Assembly: GCF_900108855.1 (NCBI RefSeq)
Contig: NZ_FNXY01000003.1
Coordinates: 310,001 to 374,000, forward strand
Direction: 5' to 3'
Length of the DNA: 64,000 bases
Source of the DNA: Dyadobacter koreensis
GTDB lineage: Bacteria; Bacteroidota; Bacteroidia; Cytophagales; Spirosomataceae
The translations under genes were made by a program, and so were the position numbers. The notes beneath the pieces are model-generated. The model ran no database searches. It worked only from the letters and a program-made list of their open reading frames with translations, and was not told where the DNA came from. Shown one piece after another: positions 45,195 to 54,123 of the stretch. Every line of letters starts with the position of its first letter. Positions within the stretch are counted from its first letter, which is position 1.

Positions 45195-45629
45195 ATGAAA
45201 AAGATCCAGTTATTAGGTCTTATAATAATTGCAGTGGCTATTGGAATTATCGTTTCAACTGCTGGCGATGCGAGTACCTACGTTGATTTTGGAAAAGCAA
45301 AAGAAATGGCCGAAGATGGCGACACGGAAAGTATTCATGTCGTAGGAAAATTACCAAAAAATTCTGCCGGACAGATCGTGGATATGCAATACCACCCGGA
45401 GATCGATCCGAATTATTTCGAATTTTCTTTGATCGACAATAAAAATATGGTTCAGAAGGTCGTGTACAGAAGCACCAAACCTCAGGACTTTGACAAATCA
45501 GAACAGGTTGTGGTTGTTGGAAAAATGGAGAATGGTACGTTTGCAGCAGAAAAAATTCTGATGAAATGTCCTTCGAAATACGAAAACGGCAAAATGGAAA
45601 CTACCGAAGCAACCGCATCTAAATCATGA
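45195..45629 (+). CDS. ccmE: Cytochrome c maturation protein CcmE, CxxxY variant
   Basis: A 144-residue periplasmic heme chaperone anchored by an N-terminal helix (~5-22) with an OB-fold domain. The heme-attachment motif reads KCPSKYEN, with Cys125 and Tyr129 in the CxxxY arrangement. Classical CcmE has His at the attachment position (HxxxY). No alternative His is present in this segment. It starts 5 bases after ccmD and overlaps ccmF by 4 bases. Confidence 0.92.
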   Translation: MKKIQLLGLIIIAVAIGIIVSTAGDASTYVDFGKAKEMAEDGDTESIHVVGKLPKNSAGQIVDMQYHPEIDPNYFEFSLIDNKNMVQKVVYRSTKPQDFDKSEQVVVVGKMENGTFAAEKILMKCPSKYENGKMETTEATASKS

Positions 45630-48220
45630 TTCATACTACCATTGGAAGTGCAGGCCACCTGCTCACTATCATCGCATTTGCTTCTGCCCTGCTGGCAGTA
45701 TTTGCGTATTTTAAAGCAGGACTTGCCGGAACTCCGCTGAACGAAGTTACATCCTGGAAAAAATACGCCAGAGTTGTATTCTCGATTCACGCCATGGCTG
45801 TTATCGGCATTGTTTTCTCGTTATACTGGATTATTGGAAATCATTATTTCGAATACCATTATGCCTGGAAAAATTCTTCGCTTTCCTTGCCGACAGGTTA
45901 TACGATTTCCAGTTTTTGGCAGGATCAGGAAGGAAGTTTTCTTTTGTGGATTTTCTGGAATGTCGTTCTGGGATCGGTACTGATATTCTCAAACCGTTCA
46001 TGGGAAGCGCCCGTAATGACAATTTTCGCCTTGGTTCAGGCATTTTTGACTTCCATGATCCTGGGTGTAGTGATTCCTGGTCTGGATCTAAAAATCGGAT
46101 CTACGCCTTTCCTTTTGATGAAGGAAGTAATGCCGGACCTTCCGGTTTACAAAATGGATCCAAACTTTATCGCCAAAGATGGTAATGGCTTGAATCCACT
46201 TTTACAAAACTACTGGATGGTTATTCATCCCCCAACATTGTTTCTCGGTTTTGCAACGACATTGATTCCATTTTCTTTCGCAATCGCAGGTTTGTGGACT
46301 AAAAAAATACATGAATGGGTCCGTCCGGCGTTGCCGTGGGCTTTGTTCTCAGCAATGATTTTGGGTATTGGTATCCTGATGGGTGCTTACTGGGCTTACG
46401 AAACGCTAAACTTTGGTAGCTACTGGAACTGGGATCCTGTTGAAAACTCGTCTATCGTTCCATGGTTAATTCTGATTGCTGCGATTCACACAATGATCAT
46501 TGCAAGAAGAAATGCAACGGCACTTAAAACGTCTTTCATTTTGGCGATTGCAACATTTATCCTGATCCTTTATTCTACGTTCATGACCCGCAGCGGGGTT
46601 TTGGGAAATGCTTCTGTTCACTCGTTCACTGATTTAGGATTGTCCGGTCAGTTGCTGATTTATCTTCTGACGTTTACCATTGTATCGATTGCCTTGCTGG
46701 TATATCGCTGGAAAGAACTGCCTTCTGATGAAGAAGAAGTTTCTACTTATTCTCAGGAATTCTGGATTTTTATCGGAGCTACTTTACTTTGTTTGTCCGG
46801 TTTCCAGATCCTGGCTACGACTTCCATTCCGGTTTATAACAAAATTGCGGAAGCTTTTGGCGGTGTTTTAAATATGGCGCTTCCTGCCGATCAGGTTGCT
46901 CACTATAACAAGTTTCAGCTTTGGTTCTTCTCACTGATTATCGTTCTTACGGGTATTGGCCAGTATTTCTGGTGGAAACGTGTGGGTAAAGACAAATTGC
47001 AGGTTCTGTACAATCCATTGCTTGTAGCATTGCTGATCAGTGCGGCGGTTATCACGTATCAGGGCGTTAAAGAAATTCAATATATTGTTCTTCTGACCAC
47101 TTCGATTTTCGCGATTGTTTCCAATGGAGCCATTTTATTCCAGATTGTAAAAGGAAATTACAGCTTGTCGGGTGGTGCCGTAACGCATATCGGGGTTGCC
47201 TTAATGCTTTTGGGAATTCTGTTTTCGTCTGCTTATACCAAGGTTGTCTCGATCAATAATTCCGGTCTGATGATTTCCCGCAGCGCGGAATTTACAAACA
47301 ATGATAATAAGGAAAATAAAGAAAACATTACGCTCTGGCTGAACAAGCCTGAAAAAATGGGTGACTATATGCTGACCTGGCGTGATGTGCGGGTTGAGCC
47401 ACGTCATATTCCGGGGTATATCCCGAAGAGCTGGGTGGATATGATAGAAAACGATTTCCATGCCGTTGCACTTCGAGATATTGTTGTTAATGATAAAAAA
47501 TACAATTCTAAAGGTGACACAATAGAAATTTTCCCTGAAAACTTCTATTACGAAATTGAGTACCGCGAGCCGTCCGGCCGTGTTTTCAACCTGTTCCCTC
47601 GTGCACAGATCAACCCGAGAATGGGCCTGGTTTCTTCTCCGGATATTCAGCGTGAAGTAGACAAGGACTTGTATACGTATGTCTCTATGGTAACAAATCC
47701 GACGGCAGAACCTGTTTGGAGCCCAACGGAAAATTTTACGATCAGCATGCGTGATACATTTTTTGTAAACGACTACGTAGCGATTCTGGACAATGTAGTG
47801 CGTACAGAAGAAGTCGAAGGTATCAAACTTGGTGAGGGCGATGCTGCTGTAAAGGCGATGATTCGTGTTCTTGACAAAGATCAGGAGTTTGTAATTACTC
47901 CTTCTTTCGTAATCCGTGATCGTTTAGTAGCGCGTAAGCCGGAGGTAAATAAAGATCTTGGTTTCCGTGTCCAGTTCCAGGAAATTGATCCGTCGACAGG
48001 AAAATTCACATTTGCGGTAAACACGACACAACGCGATTTCATCGTAATGAAAGCAACCGAAAAGCCGTTAATCAATATTCTATGGCTGGGTACTTTCGTA
48101 TTGGTTATCGGCTTCATAATGGCAACGATTCGCCGTTTTAAAGATTTTATCAAAATGCGTGACAAAGAAAATGCGGGTGTTTTAAAACCTAAGAAGAATA
48201 GAAAACCTGCTGCTGTCTAA
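45626..48220 (+). CDS. ccmF: Cytochrome c biogenesis protein CcmF (heme lyase subunit)
   Basis: An 864-residue membrane protein of the heme lyase that moves heme from CcmE to apocytochrome c. It has ~14 helices, the WWD domain GSYWNWDPVENSSIVPW, and a large periplasmic insertion (~550-810) before the last helix. This is longer than E. coli CcmF (~650) and typical of Bacteroidota. The ATGA overlap with ccmE indicates coupled translation. A hairpin terminator ends the operon. Confidence 0.94.
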   Translation: MIHTTIGSAGHLLTIIAFASALLAVFAYFKAGLAGTPLNEVTSWKKYARVVFSIHAMAVIGIVFSLYWIIGNHYFEYHYAWKNSSLSLPTGYTISSFWQDQEGSFLLWIFWNVVLGSVLIFSNRSWEAPVMTIFALVQAFLTSMILGVVIPGLDLKIGSTPFLLMKEVMPDLPVYKMDPNFIAKDGNGLNPLLQNYWMVIHPPTLFLGFATTLIPFSFAIAGLWTKKIHEWVRPALPWALFSAMILGIGILMGAYWAYETLNFGSYWNWDPVENSSIVPWLILIAAIHTMIIARRNATALKTSFILAIATFILILYSTFMTRSGVLGNASVHSFTDLGLSGQLLIYLLTFTIVSIALLVYRWKELPSDEEEVSTYSQEFWIFIGATLLCLSGFQILATTSIPVYNKIAEAFGGVLNMALPADQVAHYNKFQLWFFSLIIVLTGIGQYFWWKRVGKDKLQVLYNPLLVALLISAAVITYQGVKEIQYIVLLTTSIFAIVSNGAILFQIVKGNYSLSGGAVTHIGVALMLLGILFSSAYTKVVSINNSGLMISRSAEFTNNDNKENKENITLWLNKPEKMGDYMLTWRDVRVEPRHIPGYIPKSWVDMIENDFHAVALRDIVVNDKKYNSKGDTIEIFPENFYYEIEYREPSGRVFNLFPRAQINPRMGLVSSPDIQREVDKDLYTYVSMVTNPTAEPVWSPTENFTISMRDTFFVNDYVAILDNVVRTEEVEGIKLGEGDAAVKAMIRVLDKDQEFVITPSFVIRDRLVARKPEVNKDLGFRVQFQEIDPSTGKFTFAVNTTQRDFIVMKATEKPLINILWLGTFVLVIGFIMATIRRFKDFIKMRDKENAGVLKPKKNRKPAAV

Positions 48221-48232
48221 GCAATTAAGCCA

Positions 48233-48270
48233 AAAAAAATAACCAGCCGATATCGACTGGTTATTTTTTT
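48233..48270. terminator. Bidirectional hairpin terminator
   Basis: A long stem with one mismatch (48233-48246 with 48257-48270) has A-run and T-run flanks. It separates convergent ccmF and the small secreted protein gene. Confidence 0.8.
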
Positions 48271-48284
48271 GTCCTGAATATTAA

Positions 48285-48701
48285 TTAATTGGGTGTCACA
48301 ACTTTATCTTTTTCAGGATCAAAAGCTCTGTATTTCGATTTATAAAAAATGATTTCGTCTTCGTAAACCTTGAAACTTGTTTCAGGGCATTCCTTTTTTA
48401 CTTCATCCAATCGATGGGTGGCCAGTTTTTCATCCAACTGCCAGAATAAGTTTTTTGAATAAGAATCAAAATCCTGGTCTAAAACCTTTTGTAATGTTCT
48501 GATATTGTTAATTCCTTTATCCAGTCCTGGTAACAATTGAACCTGGTCCAGCTGTTTTTCACTAAAACGAAACCGCTGAAATTCATCCTTCTCGCTTCGT
48601 AGTTTATCAGCTTCGCGGAAAGTATCTGTCAAGAGCGAACACGGCTGAGAATAACTGATTCGCGAGAACAACATAAAAACAAGTATGTAACAGACCTTCA
48701 T
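48285..48701 (-). CDS. Secreted hypothetical protein
   Basis: A 138-residue protein with a signal peptide ending ISYSQ. The mature part is charged and helical (LRSEKDEFQRFRFSEKQLDQ), with two cysteines. I do not recognise a family. It starts 3 bases after the TonB-dependent receptor gene on the same strand, so it is probably cotranscribed and may assist or accompany that receptor. Confidence 0.65.
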   Translation of the reverse strand: MKVCYILVFMLFSRISYSQPCSLLTDTFREADKLRSEKDEFQRFRFSEKQLDQVQLLPGLDKGINNIRTLQKVLDQDFDSYSKNLFWQLDEKLATHRLDEVKKECPETSFKVYEDEIIFYKSKYRAFDPEKDKVVTPN

Positions 48702-48704
48702 AAA

Positions 48705-51302
48705 TCAAAATTTGTAAAAGATTCTGGTGAAGAAGAACGAACCATTGTTCCCCGCCTGAACCGAGTCCCAGGCCCCTCCCGATTCTGTCCTGCCAGGCTT
48801 TGACATCGTCGGATATGCGTTTAATAAATTACTGCCGCCAATAGTAAATGAAATTTTTTCATTCACTTTCAAACTCAAACTGGCATCAGCCTGGATCATA
48901 GATTTGTATATATCAATATAGTCCTTTTCCGTATAAGCTTTTCCACTTTTGTCAATTCCGCCAAAATTCCGGTTGATCAGCTGAATTTCATCGAAATAAG
49001 TACCCCGAACCATGAATGTCAGCGGGCCAGCGATGTAATCAAGCGTAAGGTTTATTTTCATCGGCGGTGCTGAGGCCAGTATAAAATAGCGTTCGCGCTT
49101 ATCCAGATAATTTGCCTGTTTGTTTGCCAGCCTTTCATTCGTTTTAATAGTATCAATACTCATCGTATTGTAATTAGCAGAAAGGATCGTATTCAATTTC
49201 CCTGTTCCCAGGTCAGCTGTATATTTTAAACTAAGGTCAACACCAGCAGTTGAGGTCGTCAAAGCATTCGTAAAGAAACGTACCTGAGCAACATTCAGCC
49301 TTTTCAGCAACGCTCCCACCTGTTTGTCATTGGAGTCGATTGGACCGGTCAAAATAACACGATCCTGAACTCTGACATAATAACCGTCCACCGAAACTGA
49401 AAAATTATTATCCGGTGCAAAAACGATCCCGGCGCTCCCGTTGTGCGTGGTTTCCATTTTAAGATCCGGTGCAGCCAGCGCTTTGCTAATCTCACTTCCC
49501 GATCTCGTAATGACATTGGACTGAGGATATTCCAGGTTTGCCTTCGAAGGAATGAGGATATCATAACTATAATGTTGCTGAGCCAAAGACGGAGCTCTGA
49601 AACCAAGTCCGTAAGCACCACGAATACTCAGCGCATCCGTAATTTTATACCGCAAACCAGCTTTCCCGCTTACGGCACTTCCAAGATCGCTGTAATAATC
49701 GAAACGGCCGGCAGCATTTACCGATAAACTTTCATCAAATTTTGCTTCTATATCTACATAACCCGCAGCATTATTCCTCTTCTGATCGATAGCTTCCGTT
49801 TCTCCATATCCCTTGAAGCCTTGCGCACCTCCAAATTTTAACGGATTGTAAGTTCTCCAAGAAAGTGGATTTCCAACGTTGATTTTATAACTATCCATTC
49901 GATATTCAGCACCAAACGCCAGATGAACTCCGTCCAGAATGTCCTTGTAAAAGGTTGTCACGTCAAGATTCGTAACATTTTGAGAAGTCTGAAAACCACC
50001 CGCTTCGTAGGAAGATCGCGTGGTATCCATTCCAAACGATTTATTCAGCGTATTTTTGACGTCATAACTAAATTTATTGAAACCATACGTATGGCTCAAA
50101 TTGATATTAAACCCATTCCAAGCCGTCCGGGCGCCTAAAGTTATTGAGCGGTCATCAACGACACGGGAAACAAGCGGATCAAAACCATTGGGATACAACT
50201 TGATAAAATTAGTAGAATCCCTCGCGCCTCGCGTCCAGCTATACGTTTCACCCTGACGATAACTGGCCGTTCCAAAACTGTATATTCCGGTATTTTTATA
50301 AACGGGAATCACCGTGTTGTAACTCAAACTTCCGTTATAAATTTTCGGATCGCCGAATTTTCTTCTGAGTATCGAGTCCGTCTGCGTATCAGCCCGATTG
50401 GTATGATCCTGAAAATTATAATCTGCTGTTACGTTAAAAAAACCCGATTTAGCAATTTTTGTCCCATAATTGATATTTCCGTTATAATTCAATCCATCCC
50501 AGCTGCTCGAATCCCGGTTATATTTTGCCATCCGAATTCCTGCATTTGCATTCGCTGAAAAACCATCCGTATGATCCTTCAAAACGATATTGATAACACC
50601 TGAAACCGCGTCAGAACCATATTGAGCCACAGCCCCATCGCGCAAAATTTCAACCCGGTCAATGGATGAAACAGGAATGGTACTAAAGTCAAAACCATTA
50701 TTTCCTCTTCCACGTGTCCCGGACAAGTTGATCAGGGATGACTGATGTCGTCTTTTTCCGTTAACGAGTACCAACATCTGGTCAGGCCCCATACCATGAA
50801 TCGAAGCGGCGTCGATCAGATCGGTACCGTCGGCACCAAGCTGCCTGTTTGAATTAAATGAGCCGGAAACATATTGAAGCAATTGAGGAAGATCAAACTG
50901 CCCGTTCAGACTTGCTATTTTCTTAACGTCAATAACATCGACCGGTGAAGATAAATCAGCCTCGGTAGCATTAAGATTGCGTGAACCGACAATACCTTTT
51001 TGCCTGGCTTTTGAAACAGAGCTCAGAATAAAATTCTGAGTACCGATACCATTGATGTCTCTCGTAACTTTATAATAACCGTCTGCGGTCACAATCAGCG
51101 TTGCATTTCCATAATGGACACGCATTTCATATATCCCGTACTGGTTTGTGGTCGCGCTGGAGCTGGTTCCCGATTCCCTGACCAAAACACCTCCTATTCC
51201 TTTTCCTTCTTCGTCTTTGATAATTCCTGCAACTTTGTATTTCTGGGCAATTGCCTGAGAGACAATTAAAACCAAGAAGAAGGAAAAATATAATTTACTC
51301 AC
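48705..51302 (-). CDS. TonB-dependent receptor with carboxypeptidase-like N-terminal domain
   Basis: An 865-residue outer-membrane transporter. A signal peptide (ending AIAQ) is followed by a CarboxypepD_reg-like domain (~20-95), a plug with VDVIDVKKIASL and VEILRDGAVAQYGSDAVSGVINI, and a 22-strand barrel ending FFFTRIFYKF with terminal Phe. The start is GTG 51302. The plug pattern is that of siderophore/vitamin-type receptors rather than SusC, and no SusD follows. The ligand is unknown. Confidence 0.93.
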   Translation of the reverse strand: MSKLYFSFFLVLIVSQAIAQKYKVAGIIKDEEGKGIGGVLVRESGTSSSATTNQYGIYEMRVHYGNATLIVTADGYYKVTRDINGIGTQNFILSSVSKARQKGIVGSRNLNATEADLSSPVDVIDVKKIASLNGQFDLPQLLQYVSGSFNSNRQLGADGTDLIDAASIHGMGPDQMLVLVNGKRRHQSSLINLSGTRGRGNNGFDFSTIPVSSIDRVEILRDGAVAQYGSDAVSGVINIVLKDHTDGFSANANAGIRMAKYNRDSSSWDGLNYNGNINYGTKIAKSGFFNVTADYNFQDHTNRADTQTDSILRRKFGDPKIYNGSLSYNTVIPVYKNTGIYSFGTASYRQGETYSWTRGARDSTNFIKLYPNGFDPLVSRVVDDRSITLGARTAWNGFNINLSHTYGFNKFSYDVKNTLNKSFGMDTTRSSYEAGGFQTSQNVTNLDVTTFYKDILDGVHLAFGAEYRMDSYKINVGNPLSWRTYNPLKFGGAQGFKGYGETEAIDQKRNNAAGYVDIEAKFDESLSVNAAGRFDYYSDLGSAVSGKAGLRYKITDALSIRGAYGLGFRAPSLAQQHYSYDILIPSKANLEYPQSNVITRSGSEISKALAAPDLKMETTHNGSAGIVFAPDNNFSVSVDGYYVRVQDRVILTGPIDSNDKQVGALLKRLNVAQVRFFTNALTTSTAGVDLSLKYTADLGTGKLNTILSANYNTMSIDTIKTNERLANKQANYLDKRERYFILASAPPMKINLTLDYIAGPLTFMVRGTYFDEIQLINRNFGGIDKSGKAYTEKDYIDIYKSMIQADASLSLKVNEKISFTIGGSNLLNAYPTMSKPGRTESGGAWDSVQAGNNGSFFFTRIFYKF

Positions 51303-51549
51303 AGTGTATGAGATTAGTTAAAATGATGAAATGCCGGTGCCGTTAAATAATTATTTCGCAAGTTTAACCTTTGATTTAAATTTCAGGAAAAAAATTTTAC
51401 ATTATTCACAAGAAAGTTTATCCTATTTCACAGAATCCATTCTTTTTTCCCCCAGACTGAGGCATTTATACTCCTCAACCACTTCCTGAAACCGCTTAAA
51501 TGTTATCTTTACAATTGAAAGATGCATTTTAATTTACTTCCTTAAATTC

Positions 51550-51867
51550 ATGTTAGCCAATTTACTCAAAACTGCTCTGGGCAGATTACGTTTTGTTGCA
51601 TTTCTTGAAGGTACCTCATTATTGATTCTCCTGGGTATTGCGATGCCATTAAAATATTGGGCCGGTTATCCGCAGGCTGTTCGTTTTGTAGGTATGGCGC
51701 ACGGCGTGTTGTTTATTCTATATCTTGTACTCTTGATCCAGGTCGTGTTTGAATACAGCTGGGGCTGGAAAAAATTCTTTTTTGGTCTTTTTGCCTCTAT
51801 CATTCCATTCGGCACCTTCTATGCTGATGCCAAAATCTTTAAAGAACCCAACCAAAATTCCATGTAA
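51550..51867 (+). CDS. DUF3817 domain-containing membrane protein
   Basis: A 105-residue protein with three transmembrane helices and the family pattern RFVAFLEGTSLLIL, GMAHGVLFILY and FASIIPFGTFYAD. Family function is unknown. Its 3' end is 37 bases from the start of the DUF5916 gene. Confidence 0.9.
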   Translation: MLANLLKTALGRLRFVAFLEGTSLLILLGIAMPLKYWAGYPQAVRFVGMAHGVLFILYLVLLIQVVFEYSWGWKKFFFGLFASIIPFGTFYADAKIFKEPNQNSM

Positions 51868-51904
51868 ATTTTTAATCAATCATATTCCTACCCATAACGA
51901 AGAA

Positions 51905-54079
51905 GTGCTACCTAAATCCTTAATTAAATTCCTGCTATGCTTTTTTCTAATCGGAAACTGTCTGGCCCAAAAACCTAATGAAAAATTTCAATATCACATT
52001 CATCCCGCGCCGTCCCCGATTAGGGTAGACGGAAATCCGGACGACGCTGCCTGGGAATCGGCTGAAACGGCCACCAATTTTTTCATGGTCACTCCCATGG
52101 ATACCAGTTATTCGCGCGCACAGACGACGGTAAAAATGTCGTATGACGCCAACAACATGTATATTCTGGTTGTGAATTACAAGACTGTCAAAAATTCAAT
52201 TATCGTTGAATCATTGAAACGTGATTTCAATTTTGGAAAAAATGACAACTTTCTGCTTTTCATGGACACCTTTGATGACCGTACGAATGGATTTTCGTTC
52301 GGAGCAAATGCTGCCGGCGCTCCGTGGGACGGCCAGATGGGCGACGGAGGAACTGTCGATCTTAGCTGGGATAACCGCTGGGTAAGTGAGGTCACAAATG
52401 ATCCGGATAAGTGGGTTTGGGAAGCCTCTATTCCATTTAAAAGTATTCGGTACAAGTCGGGCATATCACGCTGGGGTATCAATTTCAGCCGCCAGGATTT
52501 GACGATTTCTGAGAAGTCTGCCTGGGCTCCTGTTCCCAGACAATTCCCGTCCGCGGCACTGGCCTATACCGGCGTGCTGGTATGGGATCAGCCGCCACCA
52601 AGCCCGGGGCCCAATATTTCCGTCATTCCTTATGCTGCCACTCGGTTGACAAAGGATTTTCAAAACGGGCAATCCAATAAATACAAAACAAACATTGGAG
52701 GTGATGTTAAAATCGGTTTGTCTCCCTCGATGAATCTGGACCTTACGGTAAACCCGGACTTTTCGCAGGTTGATGTCGATGTTCAGCAAACAAATCTGAA
52801 CCGTTTTGAATTGTTTTTTCCCGAACGAAGACAGTTTTTTCTGGAAAACGCTGATTTGTTTGCCAACTTCGGGTACGCTACCATTCGTCCATTTTTCTCC
52901 CGCCGCATTGGTTTGGGCGTCCCAATACAATTTGGGGCACGGATGAGCGGAAAGCTGAATAAGAATTGGCGTATCGGAGTTCTGGATGTCCAGACCGGCT
53001 CGCAGGATACTATCCCTAAAAATAACTACGCCGTTTTTGCTTTGCAGAGACAGGTTTTCGCCCGCTCCAATGTGCGATTTATCTTTATAAACCGGGATGC
53101 GGTTAATTATTCGCTGGAAAAAAATCAGAACACTTATCAATATAACAGAAACATCGGGGCAGAATATAACCTTGCCAGCGTCAATAATTTATGGACTGGA
53201 AAGGTGATGTTCTTGAAATCGTTTACGCCTGGGAAATCGAGTGATGATTTCGTTCATGCGGCAGATCTGAAGTTCAGCAAAGCGAATTTTTTCTGGCAGT
53301 GGCAGCATGAATATGTAGGAGCTAACTATAACGCCGAAGTCGGTTATGTCCCCAACGCTACGAGAAATGGTTATTACAAAATCAGCCCGACTGTTGGTTA
53401 TTTGTTTTTCATAAAGAATCCAAAAATTATCAGCCATGGGCCAAAATTCGTGAGCAATATTTACTGGGACAAACAAATGTCGCTCAGCGACCGTGAACTG
53501 ACATTTTCTTATAACCTGAATTTCATCACCCGTGCAACGATTTCTGCTTATGTGACAAGCAACTATACCCGGCTGCTTCGCCCCTTTGATCCTACGAATT
53601 TAGGTAAGGAAAGATTGGCGACGGGCACTGAACATAACTGGACATCGGCCGGATTTGAAATTATATCGGGTCCGCAAAAACATTTCACCTATACGTTTGC
53701 CGGACTTTTTGGAGGATATTACAACAATGGTACCCGAACCAATTTAAGGACAGAACTCGGTTACCGTGTGCAACCGTATGTCGCGATTGCCCTTGCAGGG
53801 AATTATAACGACATTCATTTGACTGCACCCTGGAACCGCACACAACTTTGGCTGGTTGGCCCGCGTGTCGATGTGACGTTCCGTAACAATCTATATTTTA
53901 CAACATTCATGCAGTACAATAATCAGGCAGATAATATCAATCTGAATTCAAGATTACAGTGGCGTTACAAACCGGCGTCTGATTTGTACATTGTGTATAC
54001 TGATAATTATTTACCAGAGAACTTTATGGTAAAAAGCAGGGCGGTCGTTCTCAAATTTACGTATTGGTGGAATCTGTAA
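51905..54079 (+). CDS. DUF5916 protein with CBM9-like domain (secreted/outer membrane)
   Basis: A 724-residue protein from GTG 51905, which gives a clean signal peptide ending NCLAQ. The frame extends upstream to 51749 over the end of the previous gene, but that N-terminus is implausible. A CBM9-like domain (~35-230, with IRVDGNPDDAAWESAE) precedes a DUF5916 beta-barrel-like domain (~240-724, with FPERRQFFLENADLF). The C-terminus VLKFTYWWNL suggests outer-membrane insertion. Function is unknown. Ends at a hairpin terminator. Confidence 0.88.
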   Translation: MLPKSLIKFLLCFFLIGNCLAQKPNEKFQYHIHPAPSPIRVDGNPDDAAWESAETATNFFMVTPMDTSYSRAQTTVKMSYDANNMYILVVNYKTVKNSIIVESLKRDFNFGKNDNFLLFMDTFDDRTNGFSFGANAAGAPWDGQMGDGGTVDLSWDNRWVSEVTNDPDKWVWEASIPFKSIRYKSGISRWGINFSRQDLTISEKSAWAPVPRQFPSAALAYTGVLVWDQPPPSPGPNISVIPYAATRLTKDFQNGQSNKYKTNIGGDVKIGLSPSMNLDLTVNPDFSQVDVDVQQTNLNRFELFFPERRQFFLENADLFANFGYATIRPFFSRRIGLGVPIQFGARMSGKLNKNWRIGVLDVQTGSQDTIPKNNYAVFALQRQVFARSNVRFIFINRDAVNYSLEKNQNTYQYNRNIGAEYNLASVNNLWTGKVMFLKSFTPGKSSDDFVHAADLKFSKANFFWQWQHEYVGANYNAEVGYVPNATRNGYYKISPTVGYLFFIKNPKIISHGPKFVSNIYWDKQMSLSDRELTFSYNLNFITRATISAYVTSNYTRLLRPFDPTNLGKERLATGTEHNWTSAGFEIISGPQKHFTYTFAGLFGGYYNNGTRTNLRTELGYRVQPYVAIALAGNYNDIHLTAPWNRTQLWLVGPRVDVTFRNNLYFTTFMQYNNQADNINLNSRLQWRYKPASDLYIVYTDNYLPENFMVKSRAVVLKFTYWWNL

Positions 54080-54085
54080 CTTAAG

Positions 54086-54114
54086 GCGCCAAACCGGATT
54101 AGCCGGTTTGGCGC
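54086..54114. terminator. Bidirectional hairpin terminator
   Basis: A perfect 12-bp GC-rich stem (54086-54097 with 54103-54114) with a 5-base loop lies between the convergent DUF5916 and LRR genes. Confidence 0.85.
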
Positions 54115-54123
54115 TTCTTTTAA

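Noticed and set aside
51749-51904. Longer N-terminus for the DUF5916 protein
   Set aside because: It overlaps the DUF3817 gene and lacks a signal peptide at its start; the GTG at 51905 gives a normal signal peptide.
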